40,832 nucleotides of DNA from a virus. Numbering within the stretch: the stretch's first letter is position 1; each line of letters starts with the position of its first letter. The stretch spans positions 1 to 40,832 of the IMG/VR virus record IMGVR_UViG_3300038660_000044; one strand, 5' to 3'. Positions 29,378 to 36,249 of this stretch are shown in pieces. Position numbers and translations under genes: made by a program. The notes beneath the pieces are model-generated. The model had not been told where the DNA came from, made no database searches, and saw only the letters and a list, made by a program, of their open reading frames with translations.

Positions 29378-30117
29378 TAGTTTGCCCCCTCATATGGAAT
29401 GGCATCGCCGTCCAGATCGTCTGACATTGTATCGGCAACAGCTTGGATTGCATCGCGTCGTTTGTTCTTTGCGGCCTCGATCTCTGCGAACATATCGGCG
29501 CTGGCGGCCTTCACCTCGGCAATAGTGTCGCGTTCTTGCGTCCACCGTTCTTTCAGATCGTCCAGCGTTTCGGACAGGGCCAGCTTGCCCTTGATGCGCT
29601 TCGTTGCAGCGGCAGCGTCAAACTTAGGCGCTTGATGCTGTTCTGTCGCGTTAAGGTCAGCATCGTCCTTGTCGCCTGTCGGGATCATCAGCATGGCGCG
29701 GAAGAATTGCTTTAGAGCATAGCTTTGCGCTGACCCGCTAGATTGCGCTCCGTTCATCGGCACTGCTACCATCATGTTGACCGGGCCAAGCGTTTCGCCG
29801 CTTTCGTGGTGCATCGTGACATCGTAAAAGAACCGCGCCCATACAGACTTGCCGCCCTTGCTGTTTACGTTCTCGTAAAACTCAACCTCTCGCTGTGACA
29901 CAATCGGGAAAAGCCCGTTGCGCCCGCATATCGGGTTAACAAGTGTCAAAAACTTGTCGATACCTGCGAAGTCGTAACCGTCAAATTTATTGCGGTCGCT
30001 TTTCCCGATTACGCGAACCTCCCGCACTGCGGATGCGATTGCAGCGGCGATGCTCTTGTGTGCCGGAGCGGCCTCTTGCGTGGCTTCGTCCTTTGGTGTT
30101 TTATTCTCAGCAGTCAT
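29377..30117 (-). CDS. erf: ERF-family single-strand annealing protein
   Basis: This 246-residue recombinase has the ERF core: 'FDGYDFAGIDKFLTLVNPIC', 'GAQSSGSAQSYALKQFF' and 'MLMIPTGDKDDAD'. It anneals complementary single strands during phage recombination and circularisation. The C-terminus 'DDLDGDAIPYEGAN' resembles the acidic tail of the SSB-like protein encoded here. It is normally used with a 5' exonuclease; none is recognised nearby. Confidence 0.9.
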   Translation of the reverse strand: MTAENKTPKDEATQEAAPAHKSIAAAIASAVREVRVIGKSDRNKFDGYDFAGIDKFLTLVNPICGRNGLFPIVSQREVEFYENVNSKGGKSVWARFFYDVTMHHESGETLGPVNMMVAVPMNGAQSSGSAQSYALKQFFRAMLMIPTGDKDDADLNATEQHQAPKFDAAAATKRIKGKLALSETLDDLKERWTQERDTIAEVKAASADMFAEIEAAKNKRRDAIQAVADTMSDDLDGDAIPYEGAN

Positions 30118-30143
30118 GGTGCGAGTTCCTTTCGCGGTGTGAT

Positions 30144-30180
30144 GGGGCTGGCGGTGATGCGCTGGCCCCGTTTATGATTT
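30144..30180 (+). terminator. intrinsic terminator-like hairpin (plus strand)
   Basis: GGGGCTGGCG (30144-30153) pairs with CGCTGGCCCC (30160-30169) using two G-U pairs that exist only on the plus strand, followed by GTTTATGATTT. It occupies the leader of the minus-strand ERF gene. Confidence 0.5.
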
Positions 30181-30375
30181 GGCGTCGAGCGAATAGCAGG
30201 CAACCATCGCGCCCCCGTCCGTCTCAACCATCGTCTTGGTAATGCCGTGGCCCGATTGCTTTAGGTCATAGATGCGTGCGCTAAGGCGAAAGCACGAGAA
30301 GTCCCGCAGCGCGTCAATCGGGGTGAGGCGGCGACCTGACTTTAGTGCGGCGAGGATTTGCTGTGTCTGTGTCAT
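30172..30375 (-). CDS. small winged-helix protein
   Basis: This 67-residue protein follows the pattern 'LKSGRRLTPIDALRDFSCFR' then 'LSARIYDLKQSGHGI', a winged-helix domain often seen in early phage operons (helix, recognition helix, wing). ATG 30375 overlaps the cytosine methyltransferase stop as ATGA. Probably a DNA-binding regulator. Confidence 0.75.
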   Translation of the reverse strand: MTQTQQILAALKSGRRLTPIDALRDFSCFRLSARIYDLKQSGHGITKTMVETDGGAMVACYSLDAKS

Positions 30376-31148
30376 TCCGTGTCCTCCGCTTGCAGAATTG
30401 CGCGGCCTATGAGTTCGGGGATTTGGGGGACAACGGCGTTTCCGGCGGATTTTATTCTGCGTCTGTCCACTGCGCAGGAAACCCCATCGCTATTTCGTAC
30501 AGGTGCGCCACGTTCTGCCATGCGACACCAGCCATCAATGCTTCCGTCGAAAGGGACGGAGAATGGCGTGAACGCGCTGCTAAAAACGCAGTCGTCCGCG
30601 ATAGGTCTTTGCCGTCTCTTGCGTTTGGGGTAGGCAATAATCCAGATACGTTCGCGGCGATGAGCACCGCCCAAGGCCGAAGCGGGTATATTGTGCCACT
30701 CCGCATCATACCCGATTGCGGCCAGGTCGGATAGGATTGTGGCGAACCATGCGCCGGCGTTTCCATTTGGTCCAGAAAGCAAGGCGCTGACATTTTCCAG
30801 GACAATGTAATTAAGTCGTATTTCGCAAGCCAGTCTAATGACATGCGCATAAAGCCCGCTTCGCGTTCCTTCTCCAATGCCAGCTTGACGCCCTGCAATG
30901 CTAACATCTTGGCATGGAAAGCCTCCTGTGAGCACGTTTGGGGCAATTCCGTCTCTTGCCAAAATGTCGCCTGTGAGTTTGGTAACGTCATGATAGCACC
31001 TTATGTCAGGCCAATGTTTCGCTAGCACCTTGCGCGGGAAAGGCTCAATTTCGCAGAACGCCACAGTTTCAAAACCGCCTGTGCGCTCTAGGCCAAGGCT
31101 GAAACCGCCTATTCCGCTGAACAGGTCCAAGACACGCAGCTTGCTCAT
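30372..31148 (-). CDS. DNA (cytosine-5) methyltransferase
   Basis: This 258-residue enzyme has motif I 'DLFSGIGGFS' (8-17), the catalytic Cys79 in 'GGFPCQDVS', motif VI Glu118-Asn-Val, motif VIII 'RRERIW' (164-169) and motif X 'SAGNAVVP' (234-241). The region between VIII and X that reads the target is short (about 65 residues), so it is compact compared with Dcm or M.HhaI. It methylates cytosine C5, probably against host restriction. ATG 31148 overlaps the upstream stop as ATGA. Confidence 0.95.
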   Translation of the reverse strand: MSKLRVLDLFSGIGGFSLGLERTGGFETVAFCEIEPFPRKVLAKHWPDIRCYHDVTKLTGDILARDGIAPNVLTGGFPCQDVSIAGRQAGIGEGTRSGLYAHVIRLACEIRLNYIVLENVSALLSGPNGNAGAWFATILSDLAAIGYDAEWHNIPASALGGAHRRERIWIIAYPKRKRRQRPIADDCVFSSAFTPFSVPFDGSIDGWCRMAERGAPVRNSDGVSCAVDRRRIKSAGNAVVPQIPELIGRAILQAEDTE

Positions 31149-31354
31149 TCCGTAGCCTCCAGCGCCGCAATACCGCTTGGAGTAATTGTCCAATCATCAT
31201 ACAGACCAGCAAACCCGCCGGATGCGCGGCGAATGTAGCCCATGCGCTCCAGTGCGCCTAGGACGTTGCCATGATCGGTTATGTCAGCGCCTAGCCGCCA
31301 TTCTCCGTCTGACATGCGGGCCAGTGTCGTGCGTCGTTGTGGTGTGAGGGTCAT
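31145..31354 (-). CDS. small winged-helix protein
   Basis: This 69-residue protein begins 'MTLTPQRRTTLARMSDGEW' and continues with 'VLGALERMGYIRRASGGF', a winged-helix pattern with a C-terminal 'TPSGIAALEATE'. It sits directly after the Cro-like gene with an ATGA overlap, so it is likely an early regulator. Confidence 0.72.
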   Translation of the reverse strand: MTLTPQRRTTLARMSDGEWRLGADITDHGNVLGALERMGYIRRASGGFAGLYDDWTITPSGIAALEATE

Positions 31355-31551
31355 TGATCCCACCCACAAGCTGGCACATCGCCGCCTGTAACCATTTCAA
31401 TCGCCATACGTTGCGCTTGCGATGCTGTTGTGCGTCCGGCGACGATAGCCGCCGACTGCGAAGGGCCAATGCCAATTTGCTTGCCTAGCCATGTGGCGCT
31501 GCGGTCGTTTGCAGTCAGCCAAGATTTGATTGAGTTTTGATTTTTTTCCAT
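31351..31551 (-). CDS. Cro/CI-type HTH regulator
   Basis: This 66-residue protein has a lambda-repressor-like HTH: 'RSATWLGKQIGIGPSQSAAI' followed by 'VAGRTTASQAQRMAIEM'. It is the first gene of the early minus-strand operon and diverges from the plus-strand genes, so it probably binds the operators at 31552-31688. It lacks an oligomerisation or cleavage domain and is thus Cro-like. No ribosome site is visible upstream of its ATG. Confidence 0.78.
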   Translation of the reverse strand: MEKNQNSIKSWLTANDRSATWLGKQIGIGPSQSAAIVAGRTTASQAQRMAIEMVTGGDVPACGWDQ

Positions 31552-31559
31552 GTTTTGAC

Positions 31560-31586
31560 GCTATAGCCTACGGGGTTAGAAGTCAA
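31560..31586 (-). promoter_or_regulatory. early promoter (minus) with possible leaderless start
   Basis: TTGACT (31581-31586) and TATAGC (31560-31565) are spaced 15 bp. The -10 box is only 8 bases from the ATG at 31551, so the transcript would begin almost at the start codon. This explains the missing ribosome site. The short spacer makes the promoter weaker or dependent on a factor. Confidence 0.45.
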
Positions 31587-31620
31587 TAGCTATAATTGTG
31601 CGCTGTGGCGCAATTAGGTG

Positions 31621-31650
31621 TTTACAATCATGTCCGCATAAGCCTATAGT
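31621..31650 (+). promoter_or_regulatory. promoter of the plus-strand operon
   Basis: TTTACA (31621-31626) and TATAGT (31645-31650) are separated by 18 bp. Each matches 5 of 6 consensus positions. It would drive the divergent small-gene operon beginning at 31689. Confidence 0.7.
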
Positions 31651-31662
31651 CAATCCATAGGC
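31642..31662. promoter_or_regulatory. operator-like inverted repeat over the -10 box
   Basis: GCCTAT (31642-31647) pairs with ATAGGC (31657-31662), separated by 9 bp, and covers the -10 box and start of the plus promoter. A related motif AGTCAATA lies at 31581-31588. This is a natural site for the adjacent Cro-like protein. Confidence 0.5.
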
Positions 31663-31688
31663 CACAACGGCACATGAGGGAAAAGACA

Positions 31689-31922
31689 ATGACAAACGCA
31701 ATCGAACGCACCGCAGCCCGCGCCGACCAAATGGCAGCGTTAAAGAACGCTCCTAAATCAATCGCGCCGATGGGAAACCTGATCCGCTACGCAAAAGGTC
31801 CGGTTGGCCTGAGCTGGATTGCAGACAACTGCGAGGCGCAGAGCAAGGCGCAGACGCGCCACGATCACGCCGCAATGTTTCGCGTTATTGCAAAGCGCAT
31901 CCGTCGCGCAATCGCAGCATAA
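31689..31922 (+). CDS. first gene of the divergent operon, unknown
   Basis: This 77-residue basic, Ala-rich helical protein begins 'MTNAIERTAARADQMAALKN' and ends 'FRVIAKRIRRAIAA'. ATG 31689 has an AGGGA site. It is the first gene after the plus promoter, where phages often place host-takeover or regulatory proteins. Family unknown. Confidence 0.7.
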   Translation: MTNAIERTAARADQMAALKNAPKSIAPMGNLIRYAKGPVGLSWIADNCEAQSKAQTRHDHAAMFRVIAKRIRRAIAA

Positions 31923-31970
31923 CCCCAACGCGGGGCAATCACGCCCCGCACCACACACCGGAGAACCACA

Positions 31971-32120
31971 ATGACCAGCACAGTTTATGCACTTAGCAAT
32001 GATAAAGCACAGATTTGCCACAAGCGGGCTGTGTTTTACAACGACCCCGAAACGGCTGGCGACGTTGTGGCAATGTGGAAAGCGCAAGGCTTTCTGGTAC
32101 GCATCGAAAATGAAACATAA
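31971..32120 (+). CDS. 49-residue protein, unknown
   Basis: ATG 31971 has a GGAG site 8 bases upstream. The protein starts 'MTSTVYALSNDKAQICHKRA' and ends 'MWKAQGFLVRIENET'. It has one Cys-His pair. No family recognised. It is too short for usual ORF cutoffs, but spacing to neighbours supports it. Confidence 0.65.
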   Translation: MTSTVYALSNDKAQICHKRAVFYNDPETAGDVVAMWKAQGFLVRIENET

Positions 32121-32132
32121 AGGACCGACACA

Positions 32133-32480
32133 ATGACAATCATCAAAACAATCACCGCCCTGACAGTAGCCGCCACAATGGCGGGTTGCGCCGCATCGCC
32201 CGAAAGCATCGCACCTGCGTATGTCAGCCCCACGGCATACAGCGGGCAATCATGCGGCCAGCTTAACGCCTCTGCGGCGCAACTCAACGCACGACTGGCG
32301 ACTGCCACCGGACAACAGGCAAAGCAGGCAAGCAATGACGCGGCCATGACGGCGGTGGCCCTCTTGCTTTTCTGGCCCGCAGCGTTTGCGATTGGCGGCA
32401 ATGACCAAGCCCCGGCGATTGCACAGATGCGCGGCGAAGCGCAGGCGATCCAGTCCGCAGCCGTAGCGCGCGGGTGCTGA
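32133..32480 (+). CDS. putative outer-membrane lipoprotein
   Basis: This 115-residue protein has a signal peptide with lipobox 'ATMAGC' (Cys18), so it should be lipid-anchored in the envelope. It then has an 'YSGQSCGQLNASAAQLNARL' helix and a hydrophobic 'AVALLLFWPAAFAIGG' segment, and ends in a Cys. Close relatives occur in proteobacterial genomes as small lipoproteins. In a phage, expression early after infection could block superinfection; that is inferred. AAAGGA site upstream. Confidence 0.8.
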   Translation: MTIIKTITALTVAATMAGCAASPESIAPAYVSPTAYSGQSCGQLNASAAQLNARLATATGQQAKQASNDAAMTAVALLLFWPAAFAIGGNDQAPAIAQMRGEAQAIQSAAVARGC

Positions 32481-32481
32481 T

Positions 32482-32664
32482 GTGACCGCAGCCACCTACC
32501 CCGCCGGATACATCACTTGCAGCGAGTGCAGTGGCACCGGAAGTCCATCGACGCATTACGACTATGCGCGAGGCAACAACCACACGCAGTTCTGCGCACG
32601 GTGCGATGGCTATGGCCGGGTATACGTAGGACAACATGCGGCACTTGTCGCAATTTCAGAATAG
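32482..32664 (+). CDS. zinc-ribbon protein, DnaJ-central-domain-like
   Basis: This 60-residue protein has two C-x2-C-x-G-x-G knuckles, 'CSECSGTGS' and 'CARCDGYGR', as in the zinc-binding region of DnaJ. GTG at 32482 follows the lipoprotein stop by one base. It probably binds zinc and a protein or nucleic acid partner. No J domain is present. Confidence 0.72.
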   Translation: MTAATYPAGYITCSECSGTGSPSTHYDYARGNNHTQFCARCDGYGRVYVGQHAALVAISE

Positions 32665-32674
32665 GGAGAATGAT

Positions 32675-32860
32675 ATGACAATGAGTTCAAACATGCACGG
32701 CGTTACAGGCATGGAAGCAGGATCGAACGGCGGAACAACGTGGCTCTATATAACATCAAAGGCCGGTCACTACACGATTTTCATGCCGCTGCACGTCGCC
32801 GAAGCAACAGCGCTCGCTTTCAATGTCGCAAATGTTATCAGCAAGGAGACTGCACAATGA
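32675..32860 (+). CDS. small protein, unknown
   Basis: This 61-residue protein starts at ATG 32675 after a GGGAG site. It has strands 'TTWLYITSKAGHYTIFMPL' then a helix 'VAEATALAFNVANVIS'. Its stop overlaps the next start as ATGA. Function unknown. Confidence 0.65.
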   Translation: MTMSSNMHGVTGMEAGSNGGTTWLYITSKAGHYTIFMPLHVAEATALAFNVANVISKETAQ

Positions 32861-32949
32861 TCCGCAACCTACTCAAAGACGCCGCCGCGCTGATCTGCCT
32901 TTGCGTGATTATCTACGGGGCGATGCTTTTGCCGCTGGTGCTGTCATGA
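32857..32949 (+). CDS. 30-residue single-helix membrane peptide
   Basis: ATG 32857 and the stop at 32949 both overlap neighbours by ATGA, which supports translation. The peptide is 'MIRNLLKDAA', then a hydrophobic stretch to the end containing 'LICLCVIIYGAMLLPLVL'. It would insert in the inner membrane. Such peptides can modify host membrane enzymes or exclude other phages; role unknown. Confidence 0.6.
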   Translation: MIRNLLKDAAALICLCVIIYGAMLLPLVLS

Positions 32950-33341
32950 GCGCGCCGGAGAGGATATGGGCAACAGGCAACGCAACAAGCGGCTCATGGA
33001 ACGACAGGCAGCTTACAAACGCCAGAATCGACTATGACGAAAAGTTATACATTCGCGCCGATCTTGCCCCGCAATGGCAGGACATAGCGACCGCGCCGAA
33101 GGATGGGACCGACATATTTATTTATCGAAAGGATTGGGATTGCGCACCTGTAGCGCAGTGGATGGATTACCCGTCAAATCCGGTTCTGGACGCAAGCGGT
33201 GACTATAGCTGGATGCAAGGATGGGGCCATGACACCATGTTTTTTTGCGTAGGCGAGGAAGATTATTGGCTGGGTTGGGACGGAGACCCCATGCCCACCC
33301 ACTGGATGCCCCTACCCACCTCACCGGAGCCAGCGCCATGA
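32946..33341 (+). CDS. DUF551-like protein
   Basis: This 131-residue protein contains 'PQWQDIATAPKDGTDIFIYR' and the C-terminal 'THWMPLPTSPEPAP', the hallmark of DUF551-like phage proteins. Trp-rich throughout. ATG 32946 overlaps the previous stop. Function of the family is unknown. Confidence 0.72.
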   Translation: MSAPERIWATGNATSGSWNDRQLTNARIDYDEKLYIRADLAPQWQDIATAPKDGTDIFIYRKDWDCAPVAQWMDYPSNPVLDASGDYSWMQGWGHDTMFFCVGEEDYWLGWDGDPMPTHWMPLPTSPEPAP

Positions 33342-33532
33342 TCCGCGCGATATGGCGTATCCTACGCCGCCCGAAGCCACCGCGCCGCAAGGCCATGCCA
33401 TACGTGCAGACGGTCAAGCACAGCAACATGCGGCCCAGCACAGGACCGCGCGACCAGTGGGAAATGGATCAAATCGCAAGAGCCAATGAAGGTCAGATAG
33501 AGGACACGACATGCAATCTACAAAAGAAGTGA
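33338..33532 (+). CDS. small basic protein, unknown
   Basis: This 64-residue protein starts at ATG 33338 (ATGA overlap). The N-terminus is strongly basic ('IWRILRRPKPPRRKAMPYV'); the C-terminus is acidic. It could bind nucleic acid. The longer frame from 33245 is inside the previous gene. Family unknown. Confidence 0.6.
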   Translation: MIRAIWRILRRPKPPRRKAMPYVQTVKHSNMRPSTGPRDQWEMDQIARANEGQIEDTTCNLQKK

Positions 33533-33690
33533 AGCGCCAGCGCCGCAATGAAATAGGCCAGCGCCTTTTGAACATCGCCGCAATCATCAGCCTTATGTTT
33601 ATGGCGCTTTACGTAATTCATATCAGCGTGTCTGTTTTGGATTTGTCTGATTTGCCTGAATGGCTTGCGCTGGAAAAGGGGCTGATATGA
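33511..33690 (+). CDS. 59-residue single-helix membrane protein
   Basis: ATG 33511 lies inside the end of the preceding gene. The protein has a basic N-terminus and a transmembrane helix 'LLNIAAIISLMFMALYVIHI', then a short acidic tail. Its stop overlaps the next ATG as ATGA. It may be an envelope-targeting accessory protein; nothing indicates a holin. Confidence 0.6.
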   Translation: MQSTKEVKRQRRNEIGQRLLNIAAIISLMFMALYVIHISVSVLDLSDLPEWLALEKGLI

Positions 33691-34169
33691 CACCGGAACA
33701 AATTGAGCTGCCAACCGTATCTAATGTTAACCAAGATTTGCAGTGCGAGCCTGATATTCGTGAGGGTTATCTGCTGGTCGGTGGGCCAGTTAAGTGGGTG
33801 CCGTACAAGCCGCAAGGCGCAAAGCAAATGAAGCGTAAAGGCCGGTGGAAGGCCATGAACGAATACGGAGGCTGGGATAACTGCGAAACACCCGCGCAAA
33901 TATGGTCTGGCTTTATTTCATACGAAGAAATGGCCGCGCACACCATCGCCCAGCGTGAGCAGATCGCAGCCCTAGAGGCGCGCGTGAAGGCGGCGGATGA
34001 ATTGGCTAAGTCGGTAGATGACCTGATTGCGCATAGCGATGGCGTTTCTGGCCTGCATAACAATGGCGACATTGCGCCGTGGTCGGATCTGGAAAAGGGT
34101 GGATCGTTTGGCGCATGGCTATCCGCTCTTGAGGATTACCGCGCCACAGGAGGGCAGGACAATGAGTGA
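33687..34169 (+). CDS. early accessory protein, unknown
   Basis: This 160-residue protein has an N-terminal beta-rich part ('REGYLLVGGPVKWVPYKP', 'GRWKAMNEYGGWDNCETP') and a C-terminal coiled coil ('REQIAALEARVKAADELA'). The coiled coil is related in style to that of the next gene product. Function unknown. Confidence 0.68.
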   Translation: MTPEQIELPTVSNVNQDLQCEPDIREGYLLVGGPVKWVPYKPQGAKQMKRKGRWKAMNEYGGWDNCETPAQIWSGFISYEEMAAHTIAQREQIAALEARVKAADELAKSVDDLIAHSDGVSGLHNNGDIAPWSDLEKGGSFGAWLSALEDYRATGGQDNE

Positions 34170-34581
34170 GGTTGATACGAGCGCGGTGCGATGGCGATGG
34201 CCGCGCGAGATATGGGCAGAGGAGCGGGGTGAATTTATGCACGAGGGTGTTCACGTCTATCACCCTGCTGCGACAGTGCCGCGCTGGGAAGACGACCGTC
34301 CGGGTCCATATCATAAATATATCGACGTAGATATTTATGACAGCTCGGAGAAGCACCACGCGGCTAGATATCACGTCCTGGCCGCCGAACGTAACGACCT
34401 ACGCGCCCAGCTTTCCGCCGCACAAACACAGCTACAGACGGCGCGGGATGATGCGCTGCGTGAGGCTATTGCCCTTTGCGATTGGGATACCAGCGACAGC
34501 GAACTTTTCGCGCTGGAAAATAAACTGCGCGCCCTGATCCAAACCACAGAACCCCGCAACGATGCGGCAAAGGAGGAATAA
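34162..34581 (+). CDS. early accessory protein, unknown
   Basis: This 139-residue protein starts at ATG 34162 after a strong AGGAGG. The first half is Trp/His/Pro-rich ('VRWRWPREIWAEERG', 'VYHPAATVPRWEDDRPG'), the second half a coiled coil. It resembles small eaa-type or DUF phage proteins in layout only. Function unknown. Confidence 0.68.
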   Translation: MSEVDTSAVRWRWPREIWAEERGEFMHEGVHVYHPAATVPRWEDDRPGPYHKYIDVDIYDSSEKHHAARYHVLAAERNDLRAQLSAAQTQLQTARDDALREAIALCDWDTSDSELFALENKLRALIQTTEPRNDAAKEE

Positions 34582-34582
34582 A

Positions 34583-34906
34583 ATGACTGGCCTGAAACAG
34601 CACCTAGAAGATTATGAATGCTCTATCCCGATCAATGGGAGACCAGACCTTAATGACAACGAAGAAAATATTCTTCTTATTAGGATGATTGATTTTGCCC
34701 ACCGAAACAAGGTTCTGCATGAGTCTCTGGCGCAACTGAAACAGGGTCCGATCTGGGACGGTGATGTTGTCTCAAAATCAGAAAGAAACACGCTTTTGCA
34801 AGTTGGGGCTTGCGCAAAAGTCAGCATGAAGGGCGAGCAAGGTTATAACGCCTGCACTTATTTCGGGTGTGAACTTCTGTCAGTTTTTGATTGGCTTTAC
34901 CAATGA
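34583..34906 (+). CDS. early accessory protein, unknown
   Basis: This 107-residue protein begins at ATG 34583 with AGGAGG six bases upstream. It has a helical middle ('IRMIDFAHRNKVLHESLAQL') and three Cys near the end. No family recognised. Its stop overlaps the next start as ATGA. Confidence 0.68.
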   Translation: MTGLKQHLEDYECSIPINGRPDLNDNEENILLIRMIDFAHRNKVLHESLAQLKQGPIWDGDVVSKSERNTLLQVGACAKVSMKGEQGYNACTYFGCELLSVFDWLYQ

Positions 34907-34995
34907 CCCCAGCACAGACAGACGAAGCAATCACCGTCAAATACACAAATTGGCGCGGGGAGACAGATGTGCGTATGCTGCAAAGGTGTTGCTGA
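34903..34995 (+). pseudogene. truncated small phage protein ('WRGE' family)
   Basis: ATG 34903 overlaps the previous stop as ATGA. The 30-residue product has 'ITVKYTNWRGETDVR', the start of a small protein family common in phages that is normally 60-80 residues. It ends at a stop at 34995. A second frame (34869-35147) stays open to 35147 and encodes 'AYAAKVLLNALGNEYGPKCP', with no good start, so a frameshift or fusion is likely. Confidence 0.5.
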
Positions 34996-35156
34996 ATGCG
35001 CTTGGCAATGAGTATGGCCCAAAGTGTCCAATCTGGGGCAGGATAATAGACGCCATTATGTCCGACCGGATTGGAATGAAGGTGAGAGGCAGTGACGGCA
35101 TACTGATTGCCCTCCGCGCCCTATCCAAGGAGACACCCGATGCGTGATTTCGAACA

Positions 35157-35192
35157 CAAAAAAAGCCCGCGCAACCATTACGGCGCGCGGGC
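35157..35192 (-). terminator. intrinsic terminator of the late/lysis operon
   Basis: GCCCGCGC (35165-35172) pairs with GCGCGGGC (35185-35192). On the minus strand it is followed by seven T. It ends the minus-strand operon where it meets the convergent plus-strand genes and may work in both directions. Confidence 0.85.
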
Positions 35193-35292
35193 AAGGTGTT
35201 TTGGTTATCCGTACAGGCAAGTGCGAAAACCGAATGAGAAAACAGAGCCTTTCTTTAGTTTAGTGAAATGCGGCTGGTCCCCGCCGCCGGGA

Positions 35293-35499
35293 TTACAAAT
35301 CATTGCCCTTTTCGCAGCGCACGGATGCAAACAGCACAACCGCGCCCAGATCGCCCGCCACGCTCACCAGAACTTCACGCACAGGGGCGAGCATCTCGCG
35401 GCAGGCTTGGGGCGCATGATACGGCCCGCGCGCGTCACGGCGGCACTCTGCGTCTGTGGCGCTGGTCTGGATGCATAGCGTTGCGATGAGGAGCCACAT
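35293..35499 (-). CDS. small secreted Cys-containing protein of the lysis region
   Basis: This 68-residue protein begins with a signal-like 'MWLLIATLCIQTSATDA' and contains four Cys (9, 19, 33, 62). It overlaps the upstream stop as TGATG. Location suggests an envelope role in lysis, perhaps spanin-like, but no lipobox or coiled coil is clear. A plus-strand frame overlaps it, so some doubt remains. Confidence 0.55.
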   Translation of the reverse strand: MWLLIATLCIQTSATDAECRRDARGPYHAPQACREMLAPVREVLVSVAGDLGAVVLFASVRCEKGNDL

Positions 35500-35933
35500 C
35501 AGCGCGTTACCGTGAAATGCACAGGCGGGTACGGCACACCCACGGGGAACATCCGCTGCATCCAGCTACAGCGCGGCACTTCGGTCACCTGATAAATCGC
35601 AGGCCCCTCCGCAATCCGCAACGGAACGGGCACGATTAACTCGAATGACACAGGCCCAAGGCCGCTACTCGGAAGCGCGCCGAAAACCAGCGTTGTCAAA
35701 TTGGTCACCACATTATCGCTGTCAATGATAACCCGCCTGATGTTGACATCACATGAGCGCATAAGGTCGGCAGACAACCTGTAAATCAGATTATCCCCAG
35801 TCGTGAACGGCTCTGCCACGACCTCTACACCGATGTTGCGCGCGGTCCCCTGATTGTAGTGCAGCGCAGGAAGTGCAAGCCACACGGCGAACAGAAATAC
35901 CGCACTGCACAATACTACGAAATTCCGCGTCAT
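35499..35933 (-). CDS. membrane-anchored protein of the lysis region
   Basis: This 144-residue protein has an N-terminal anchor ('FVVLCSAVFLFAVWLALPAL', residues 5-24) and a beta-rich outer domain with strands 'VSFELIVPVPLRI' and 'AIYQVTEVPRCSW'. It starts at ATG 35933 (ATGA overlap). It probably sits in the inner membrane facing the periplasm. Function unknown. Confidence 0.65.
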   Translation of the reverse strand: MTRNFVVLCSAVFLFAVWLALPALHYNQGTARNIGVEVVAEPFTTGDNLIYRLSADLMRSCDVNIRRVIIDSDNVVTNLTTLVFGALPSSGLGPVSFELIVPVPLRIAEGPAIYQVTEVPRCSWMQRMFPVGVPYPPVHFTVTR

Positions 35934-36181
35934 AGCGCAGCCCCCAGCCATGACAGCAACTGCGGGGCAGCGGATGCAACGGCAGTCACAACGGCGATCA
36001 ACAAAAGTATATCCTTGCCGTGGTTTCGGGCCTTCTCTTTGCGCCTTACGCTTTCAATATGCATGGTCACCATTTGCTCCAAAATCTTTCGCCGTGACTT
36101 ATCATCGAGGTGCGTCTGTGGCTGCTCGAACCACCTTTGGATACACGCAAGCAATACCTTGGTGTCTTCGTCATTCGTCAT
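35930..36181 (-). CDS. small membrane protein, possible holin partner
   Basis: This 83-residue protein is charged over residues 1-55 and has a C-terminal transmembrane helix 'DILLLIAVVTAVASAAPQLL' (57-76). It lies directly after the holin. The topology resembles antiholin or spanin-like accessory proteins, but there is no specific motif. Confidence 0.6.
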   Translation of the reverse strand: MTNDEDTKVLLACIQRWFEQPQTHLDDKSRRKILEQMVTMHIESVRRKEKARNHGKDILLLIAVVTAVASAAPQLLSWLGAAL

Positions 36182-36249
36182 CTATCGTGCCTCAAGTCAG
36201 ATTTCATGCATGGGGACGCACGCCTTACGCACGACCCCGATGTAGTGTT

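Noticed and set aside
31758-32249. Minus-strand 163-residue Cys-rich frame
   Set aside because: It is antisense to three plus-strand genes with ribosome sites, and its composition is typical of a shadow.
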